Assembly: GCA_008501585.1 (NCBI GenBank)
Contig: QQUN01000005.1
Location: 1 to 64,000 of the forward strand
DNA: 64,000 nucleotides
Reading direction: 5' to 3'
From: Pseudomonadota bacterium
GTDB lineage: Bacteria; Pseudomonadota; Gammaproteobacteria; Burkholderiales; Rhodocyclaceae
Part shown: piece by piece, positions 57,833 through 64,000 of the stretch
Layout of the letters: every line of letters begins with the position of its first letter
Numbering within the stretch: position 1 is the first letter of the stretch
Program-made: the position numbers and the translations under genes
Notes under the pieces: generated by a model
The model's input: only the letters and a program-made list of their open reading frames with translations
Databases searched by the model: none
What the model was told of the DNA's origin: nothing

Positions 57833-58564
57833 TCACCAGGGCTCCACGCCGGGGCGGACATCCAGCTCAAAGGTCCACGCGCTTGGCGGCTGGCGGTGCA
57901 GCTGCCAGTAGACCTCTGCCAGATCGGCCGGGCGGATGATGCCGTCCGGCCCCTTGCTGGCGTAAAGCTCGGGCATCAGTCGGGCCGTGTTTTCGTTCTC
58001 GATCAGGCCGTCCACCACCACATGCGCCACATGGATGCCCTGCGAGCCCAGCTCGCGCGCCATGCTCTGGGCCAGCGCCCGCAGCGCATGCTTGCCGCCG
58101 GCAAAGGCCGCAAAGCCGTTGCCGCCGCGCAGGCTGGCCGACGCACCGGTGAACAGGATCGTGCCCGCCTTGCGCGCCAGCATCCGCTTGGCCACCTCGC
58201 GGCCCACCAGGAAACCGGCAAAGGCGCACATCTCCCACACCTTGCGGTAGACCTGCGCGGTGGTGTCGGTGATGCCGAAGCGCACATTGCCGCCCACGTT
58301 GAACACCGTCACCGCGATCGGACCGAGGGTGGTTTCCACCTGCTCGACGAGGTCGATCACCTGCTGCTCGTCGCGCGCGTCGGAATGGATCGCCGTGGCG
58401 CTGGCGCCCTGTGCCTCCACCGCCTGCACCAGCGCGGCGAGGTCGCCCCGGCGGCGGGTGACCACAAGGTGATAGCCCTCGCGGGCAAAGCGCTGGGCAA
58501 TGGCCGCGCCGAGGTGGTCGCCGGCGCCCACCACCAGCGCGATGGGTTTGTGGGTGGCTGTCAT
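57833..58564 (-). CDS. SDR-family oxidoreductase
   Basis: ALVVGAGDHLGAAIAQRFAREGYHLVVTRR; NVGGNVRFGI; C-terminal extension typical of glucose 1-dehydrogenase-like SDR. Confidence 0.88.
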   Translation of the reverse strand: MTATHKPIALVVGAGDHLGAAIAQRFAREGYHLVVTRRRGDLAALVQAVEAQGASATAIHSDARDEQQVIDLVEQVETTLGPIAVTVFNVGGNVRFGITDTTAQVYRKVWEMCAFAGFLVGREVAKRMLARKAGTILFTGASASLRGGNGFAAFAGGKHALRALAQSMARELGSQGIHVAHVVVDGLIENENTARLMPELYASKGPDGIIRPADLAEVYWQLHRQPPSAWTFELDVRPGVEPW

Positions 58565-58624
58565 GGCTGCGCTCCTTCTGGTCGGGCAGCGTTGCGCCGC
58601 CCCATGCGGCAGACCTTACCGCAT

Positions 58625-59266
58625 TCAGGCCGCGCTGCGCGCCGCCAGCAACTCGCGGTCGATCTCGCCGCGTGCCTGGCGCACCACGCTCACCGCCGCG
58701 CTCAATGCTAGGGCCGACACAATGGCCGCCACCAGCAGATCCGGCCAGGCCGCGCCGGTGCCGAACACACCCACCGCCGCCAGCACGATGGCCACGTTCA
58801 CAATCGCGTCGTTGCGGCTGCACAGCCACACCGAACGCATGTTCGCGTCCCCGTCGCGGTAGGCGTAGAGCATCACCGCCACCGACACGTTGGCCGCCAG
58901 TGCCACCAGCCCGATCGCGCCCATGGTGATCGCCTCGGGCGGCACACCCGCCAGCGCCGCCCACAGCGTCTTGCCCAGCACGAACAACCCGTAGGCGCCC
59001 ATGCTCAGCCCCTTCACCAGCGCCGCCCGTGCCCGCCACAGCAAGCCCATGGACAGCACCGCCAGCGACAGCCCGTAGTTGGCCGCATCGCCGGCAAAGT
59101 CCACCGCATCAGCCAGCAGCGACACCGAGCCCGCGCGCAGGCCGCCGACAATCTCCACCACGAACATCAGCGCATTGATCACCAGCGCCACCCACAGCAC
59201 CCGCCGGTAACGCGGGCTCACCTGCGGCGCGCTGGCACTGCAGCCACCATTGCAACAAGCCGACAT
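58625..59266 (-). CDS. Cation diffusion facilitator-family transporter
   Basis: VALVINALMFVVEIVGGLRAGSVSLLADAVDFAGDAANYGLSL; SRNDAIVNVAIVLAAVGVF; N-terminal MSACCNGGC Cys cluster. Confidence 0.88.
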   Translation of the reverse strand: MSACCNGGCSASAPQVSPRYRRVLWVALVINALMFVVEIVGGLRAGSVSLLADAVDFAGDAANYGLSLAVLSMGLLWRARAALVKGLSMGAYGLFVLGKTLWAALAGVPPEAITMGAIGLVALAANVSVAVMLYAYRDGDANMRSVWLCSRNDAIVNVAIVLAAVGVFGTGAAWPDLLVAAIVSALALSAAVSVVRQARGEIDRELLAARSAA

Positions 59267-59295
59267 GGCACCTGTTCCCTTAATTTGATGGCAGC

Positions 59296-59326
59296 ATTTG
59301 AAACCCTGGAGTCACTCCAGGGTCAA
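59296..59326 (-). promoter_or_regulatory. MerR-class promoter/operator for the CDF transporter
   Basis: On minus strand TTGACC-19 nt-TCAAAT with perfect dyad ACCCTGGAGT-G-ACTCCAGGGT in the spacer region. Confidence 0.8.
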
Positions 59327-59357
59327 CAAGCGCATCACAAGCAAGAAGGAGCCCCCC

Positions 59358-59774
59358 ATGCGAATCGGCGAACTCGCCCACGCCTGCGGCGTGGAGGTGG
59401 ACACCATCCGCTACTACGAAAAGGAAGGCCTGCTCCCCGCAGCCACTCGTGCACCCAACGGCTACCGCCTGTTCGGCCCCCTACACGCCGAACGCCTCGC
59501 CTTCATCCGCCACTGCCGCGCCCTCGACATGCCCCTGGCCGAGATCCGCCAATTGATCGAAGTCGCCGATCACCCGCAGGCCGACTGCGGCGACGTGAAC
59601 GCCCTCATCGACGCCCAGCTCGACACCGTGCGCAAGCGCATCGCCGCCATGCAGGCGTTGGAAGCGCAGCTGATGGCGCTACGCGCCCGTTGCGGTGAGC
59701 AACGGGCGGTGGAGGCGTGCGGGATATTGAAGGAGTTGATGGCGGTGGGGCGGGATGAAGGGGGTAAAGGTTGA
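59358..59774 (+). CDS. MerR-family heavy-metal responsive regulator (CadR/PbrR type)
   Basis: MRIGELAHACGVEVDTIRYYEKEGLLPAATRAPNGYRLF; Cys at ADCGDVNALID and VEACGIL; divergent from CDF transporter. Confidence 0.9.
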   Translation: MRIGELAHACGVEVDTIRYYEKEGLLPAATRAPNGYRLFGPLHAERLAFIRHCRALDMPLAEIRQLIEVADHPQADCGDVNALIDAQLDTVRKRIAAMQALEAQLMALRARCGEQRAVEACGILKELMAVGRDEGGKG

Positions 59775-59876
59775 TAGCAGGGATTGAAAATGTTGTATTC
59801 AATATTGATCTGTGTGTTGGCACGAGCTCACGAATAAAGTATTAAAAAACATCGCACCTTTCGCTATCGTTTGGTC

Positions 59877-59904
59877 AAAAATATCAGGTTGTTATTCTGA
59901 TATT
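59877..59904 (-). terminator. Intrinsic terminator overlapping the 3' codons of the island gene
   Basis: Minus strand AATATCAG-AATAACAAC-CTGATATT followed by TTT; TGA stop lies in the 3' arm. Confidence 0.7.
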
Positions 59905-61061
59905 GGGATACATAGAGGTAATCGGGTTGGCTTGCACGGAACCGCCACCGAGCGACATACGAGCTTGACTGGAAATTTCCGCTTTATACGTTTCAAGTTT
60001 TGGAACTAAAGCATAGATTGAAGAGCAATCAACTACAACAGTTCTAAACTGGCTGATGTCAAACGGAATTGGGTCTCCTTTTCTTATGATCTGAACTACT
60101 GGCAAGCTCATCATATGCCGCAGAGCGAGTTCGTAGAAAACGTTTGGGTTGGTAAACGATAAATCTGCTACGACCAACTTCGATTTCATTACATATTCGA
60201 TAACCTGATTTGTGATCATTCCGGGGTGTTCTATTTGGTCTGCCCGGACGACCTTTAGACCCACAGACTCAATTGCTGGCTCAATGATAGAGCCTAGAAA
60301 TAGGTCGGAGTGTTGTCTGTGTTCTGAGCCATCAGCGCCAATCGGAGTGACGTAGAAGCACACTTTTTCAAAATCTACGCCTGTGTGTGTATTTTTCCCC
60401 AACTCTGAGATGATTGCCGGTGTGATTTTTTCTAGCTGCAAAGCAGTTTCTACAGGGGCAGAAGTCAATCCTTCCAGAGCGTGTTCAACATCGATAATTC
60501 TCTGGGCTCCTGAAAGAGTTTTAAGGAGGCCAACTTGTTCCGAATTAACTATGAAATTATCGACTAGAGTCTCTATGTCGTCTTCCGCGTAACCTGCGTC
60601 TTTCAGAGAGTCCGCGAGAACGGTGTGTATAGGAAGCTTGTTTCCCTTGAAAGTTTCATATAGCAGATTGAATGGTTCTACGGAAAGTATTGCCGTGGAA
60701 ATACGCGCATTCGCCCGAGCTCGTTCGGGGACATCTTCCGATGTGGCGCGGTTCCCGTTCTCTGTTAGCTGTAGATGCTCTGTTCCTGGCCCACCGTCAA
60801 TTAGACCGTACTTTGCTGCGTTAGAAACAAGTGTCCGAGAGGGGCCACTCTCTGGCGCTTTTTGGATAGCATCAAAGAGAGTCAGCCGGCGAATTTGTTG
60901 GCTTCCGGCATTCTTTTGTATTGATTTTGCGAAGTCTAGGGCTTCGGTGTAGGCACATAGTGGATATGGCCGTACGCGCCGAGTCCTTTTTTTGCTTTCG
61001 CCGTATCCTCCTTAGTATCACCGTTGTCGGCGTCTGAATAGTTTTCGTTCATGTCTTTCAT
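59884..61061 (-). CDS. Frame-split gene: N-terminal winged-helix-like region plus C-terminal TIR/nucleoside 2-deoxyribosyltransferase-like domain
   Basis: Start MKDMNENYSD (61061, GAGGAA RBS), A7 run at 60987-60993, then -1 frame open to 59884: ...RTRRVRPYPLCAYTEALDFAKSIQKNAGSQQIRRLTLFDAIQKAPESGPSRTLVSNAAKYGLIDGGPGTEHLQLTENG...VCFYVTPIGADGSEHRQHSDLFLGSIIEPAIESVGLKVVRADQIEHPGMITNQVIEYVMKSKLVVADLSFTNPNVFYELALRH. Confidence 0.75.
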
Positions 61062-61244
61062 TCGTTCCTCAAATGCCGTGGGTTGAGATATTGGAATGCA
61101 AGCCTTCGCCTGACGGCGAGGTCCATCACGGTACGTAATGGTGCGTGTACTAAATGCTGCTTTCTCTTTGTGAGTACGGCATAAGCATACTGCAAATGGG
61201 TATCTGCCTTCGAACGATGTAAGTCCTAACTCATCCAAAGCCGC

Positions 61245-61622
61245 TCAAAACCCACCCCTCAACACCCCCACCACCCACCGCTCCCGCGCCGACAACCCCC
61301 ATTCCGCCCGATGGATCAACCACAAGGTATCCATCACCGCCGGGGCGCCCTCGACCACCTGTATCGCATCCTGCCGCGCGAAGGCTTGCCGGGCGTAGCG
61401 GGGGAGCACCGTAAAGCCGAGGCCGCGGGCGACGGGTTCGAGGATGAGGGTGATCTGCTTGGTGAAACCGGTGCTGCGCTGGGCGCGGATGCCGGGGGAG
61501 CGGCAGGTGAGCAGGCGGTTGGCCATGGCGTGGCCGATGGGGTGGTTGATGAAGCCGAGGGCGTCGAGGTCGGTCCGGGCGTGTCGGTGGGCGTAGAGGT
61601 TAGGGGCGGTGGCGGTGACGCT
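61245..61622 (-). pseudogene. LysR substrate-binding-domain remnant lacking the HTH half
   Basis: SVTATAPNLYAHRHARTDLDALGFINHPIGHAMANRLL...LEPVARGLGFTVLPRYARQAFA, abutting the end of the MerR gene with no N-terminal half present. Confidence 0.7.
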
Positions 61623-62058
61623 ACGCGCGGGGGCGCCGCGGGGCTTTGCGGGTTGGCGCGGCTTGTGTGTTGAAGATGCCGAGCGCGGCGGCCTTAAGGA
61701 GTTTCTGGAAGCTGGGGCAGGCGGCGTGGCTGGGGGCGGGGCAGGCGGCGGCGTGGCGCAGGCCGTCGCTGACGGCGCGCAGGCGTTTAATGAGGGTGTC
61801 GATCTCGTCCGCCTTGGCCGACAGCAATTGTCGGTCGATGTTGGGCTCGCCATTGGGCGAGAGCATGGTGTGGACTTCGTCGAGCGACAGGCCGGCGGCC
61901 TGGCCGAGGGCGATGAGGGCGAGCTGGTCGAGCACGCCGGGCGCAAAGCGGCGGCGCAGGCCGTCGCGGCCGACCGAATGGATGAGCCCGCGCTTTTCGT
62001 AGTAACGCAGCGTCGAGGCGGGCACGCCGGTGCGTTTGGCGACCTCTGAAATATCCAT
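61621..62058 (-). CDS. MerR-family transcriptional regulator
   Basis: MDISEVAKRTGVPASTLRYYEKRGLIHSVGRDGLRRRFAPGVLDQLALIALGQAAGLSLDEV; C-terminal CPAPSHAACPSF. Confidence 0.9.
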   Translation of the reverse strand: MDISEVAKRTGVPASTLRYYEKRGLIHSVGRDGLRRRFAPGVLDQLALIALGQAAGLSLDEVHTMLSPNGEPNIDRQLLSAKADEIDTLIKRLRAVSDGLRHAAACPAPSHAACPSFQKLLKAAALGIFNTQAAPTRKAPRRPRA

Positions 62059-62068
62059 TCAAGACTCC

Positions 62069-62099
62069 TTGACTTGAAGTTGACTTCAACTTTTAGAGT
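62069..62099 (+). promoter_or_regulatory. MerR-class promoter/operator for the DUF2938 operon
   Basis: TTGACT-19 nt-TAGAGT with dyad TTGAAGT-TG-ACTTCAA inside the spacer region. Confidence 0.75.
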
Positions 62100-62140
62100 G
62101 CGCTCTACAAGCCTGTCAGTCAACGATCAAGGAGGGTCTC

Positions 62141-62635
62141 ATGGCACTGCTTCAAGACATATTCAGGGTGATCTTCATCGGTGTTGGCGCGACCGTGGTG
62201 ATGGACCTGTGGCTCGCGCTGCTGCGCCGTTTTGGCATCCAGGGGCTGAACTTTGCCCTGTTGGGCCGCTGGGCGGGGCATCTGGGCCGCGGCACGCTGG
62301 TGCATCCGGCCATTGCCAGGGCGGCGCCCATTGCGGGCGAGCGTGCGCTGGGCTGGGCGGTGCATTACGCCGTGGGCGTGGTGTTTGCCGCGCTGCTGGT
62401 GGCGGCCTTCGGCATGGCGTGGCTGCTGCGCCCAAGCCTGTGGCCGGCGCTGCTGTTTGGCGTGGCGACGGTGGTGGCGCCGCTTTTTGTGATGCAGCCG
62501 GCCATGGGGGCGGGGTTTGCCGCGTCGAAAACCCCCACGCCGCTGAAGAACTGCGCGCGTAGCGTGCTGAACCATGCGGTGTTTGGCCTGGGCTTGTACC
62601 TGTCCGCCGTGCTCGTGGGCGCGCTTGTGCGCTGA
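62141..62635 (+). CDS. DUF2938-family membrane protein
   Basis: IFIGVGATVVMDLWLALLRRFGIQGLNFALLGRWAGHL...GWAVHYAVGVVFAALL. Confidence 0.82.
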   Translation: MALLQDIFRVIFIGVGATVVMDLWLALLRRFGIQGLNFALLGRWAGHLGRGTLVHPAIARAAPIAGERALGWAVHYAVGVVFAALLVAAFGMAWLLRPSLWPALLFGVATVVAPLFVMQPAMGAGFAASKTPTPLKNCARSVLNHAVFGLGLYLSAVLVGALVR

Positions 62636-62670
62636 GCCGGTGTTCTTCTGACGTTCTGGGAGTTTCCAAC

Positions 62671-63270
62671 ATGCATACGATTGCCATTGTTTATCACAGT
62701 GCCCACGGCCATACCGAGCATATTGCCCGGCACATTGCCGACGGCGCCCGCACGCTGGCGTCCGTCCGGGCCGATCTGCTCCAGGCGGAGGCGCTGACCG
62801 CCGCGCCGGATGTGCTGACTGGCTACGACGGTTTGATCCTCGGTTCGCCCACCTATCTGGGCGGCGTGTCGGGGCCGTTCAAGTCGTTCATGGACGCCAC
62901 CGGCCGCCTGTGGCGCACGCAGCGCCTGCGTGGCAAGCTCGCCGCCGGCTTTACGTTGTCGTCGCTGCCGGCGGGCGACAAGCAGTCGACGCTGATGTCG
63001 ATGTTTGTGTTCTGCATGCAGCACGGCATGCTGTGGGCCGGCAACCCGGTGCTGCCGGAGCAGCGCGACGGGGTGCCGTATGACGAGGCGGCGAACCGGC
63101 TGGGCTCGTGGTCGGGCTTGATGGCGCAGGCCGGGCATGGGGACGCAGCCGATGCCTTCGTGCCCGGCGACATCAAGTCGGCACGGCTGTTCGGGATGCA
63201 TTTTGCGCAGGCGCTACAGCGCCTGGGGGGTGCGGCTGACGTGCATTCGGAACAGGAGGTGTGCGCATGA
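62671..63270 (+). CDS. Flavodoxin-like NAD(P)H-dependent oxidoreductase (WrbA-like)
   Basis: TIAIVYHSAHGHTEHIARHIADGA; YDGLILGSPTYLGGVSGPFKSFMDATG. Confidence 0.88.
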   Translation: MHTIAIVYHSAHGHTEHIARHIADGARTLASVRADLLQAEALTAAPDVLTGYDGLILGSPTYLGGVSGPFKSFMDATGRLWRTQRLRGKLAAGFTLSSLPAGDKQSTLMSMFVFCMQHGMLWAGNPVLPEQRDGVPYDEAANRLGSWSGLMAQAGHGDAADAFVPGDIKSARLFGMHFAQALQRLGGAADVHSEQEVCA

Positions 63271-63494
63271 TTCCCGCCCGATTTGCGCCGGCTCTGTTCA
63301 GTTTGATTCTGTCGGGCTTGATGTCTCTCTTGGTCTCGGGCATTGCGACCTTCCGTGCCACGGGCTTTTCGCCGGACTTTGCCGGCCTGTGGGCGAGTGC
63401 CTGGCTCACGGCGTGGTTGTTTGCCTTTCCGGCGGTGATGCTGGTGTCGCCTGTGGCGCGGCGGATGGTGGGGGCGCTGGTGGCGAAGCCCTGA
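63267..63494 (+). CDS. DUF2798-family membrane protein
   Basis: MIPARFAPALFSLILSGLMSLLVSGIATFRATGF...FAGLWASAWLTAWLFAFPAVMLVSPVARRMVGALV. Confidence 0.82.
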   Translation: MIPARFAPALFSLILSGLMSLLVSGIATFRATGFSPDFAGLWASAWLTAWLFAFPAVMLVSPVARRMVGALVAKP

Positions 63495-63515
63495 AACGCG
63501 GAGCCGACATGAAAA

Positions 63516-63547
63516 ACCCCACGCGCCCGTGACGGGCGGCGTGGGGT
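63516..63547. terminator. Hairpin between convergent DUF2798 and katG genes
   Basis: CCCCACGC-GCCCGTGACGGGCG-GCGTGGGG with inner GCCCGT/ACGGGC. Confidence 0.6.
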
Positions 63548-63565
63548 CGTTGCTTCAGGGGTGGC

Positions 63566-64000
<435 letters not shown>

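Noticed and set aside
60383-60952. Plus-strand ORFs 60383..60592 and 60623..60952 in the island
   Set aside because: They oppose the frame-restored minus-strand gene, whose translation shows domain-like conservation patterns.
60936-61238. 100-aa ORF MDELGLTSFEGRYPFAVCLCRTHKEKAAF... as an independent gene
   Set aside because: Best explained as the 5' frame of the split gene starting at 61061 (GAGGAA RBS); the upstream part has no support.

Overview
High-GC betaproteobacterial chromosome segment (gene content and PEP-CTERM sorting suggest a Rhodocyclales/Zoogloeaceae-like organism; this is inference). Most of the window is housekeeping: recN (partial), mneA-like, fur, bamE, dapB, carAB, greA, rlmE, ftsH, nth, the rnfABCDGE operon, pyrD, bpt/aat, bolA/yciI/yciB, ompR/envZ-type, tsaB/rimI/UDG, lemA/TPM, lplT, radA, fpr and katG (partial). 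Accessory or unusual parts: (1) an AT-rich single-gene island at about 59.78-61.24 kb. It encodes a winged-helix plus TIR/nucleoside-deoxyribosyltransferase-like protein whose reading frame is split at an A7 slippery run (A AAA AAA in the zero frame). The gene has its own terminator and sits between two MerR regulators, next to a truncated LysR. (2) A membrane TIR-domain/Ig-like protein embedded between a MoxR ATPase and its usual VWA partner. (3) A MntA-HepT toxin-antitoxin pair. (4) A two-copy structured intergenic repeat whose right end contains the stop codon of the minus-strand gene in both copies. (5) A three-copy ~212-bp tandem array built of REP-like hairpin modules, whose unit includes the 3' end of the neighbouring gene. 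(6) Two MerR-class operator/promoters. No tRNA, rRNA, CRISPR array, transposase or prophage was recognised. All calls are from reading the sequence and translations; no searches were run.
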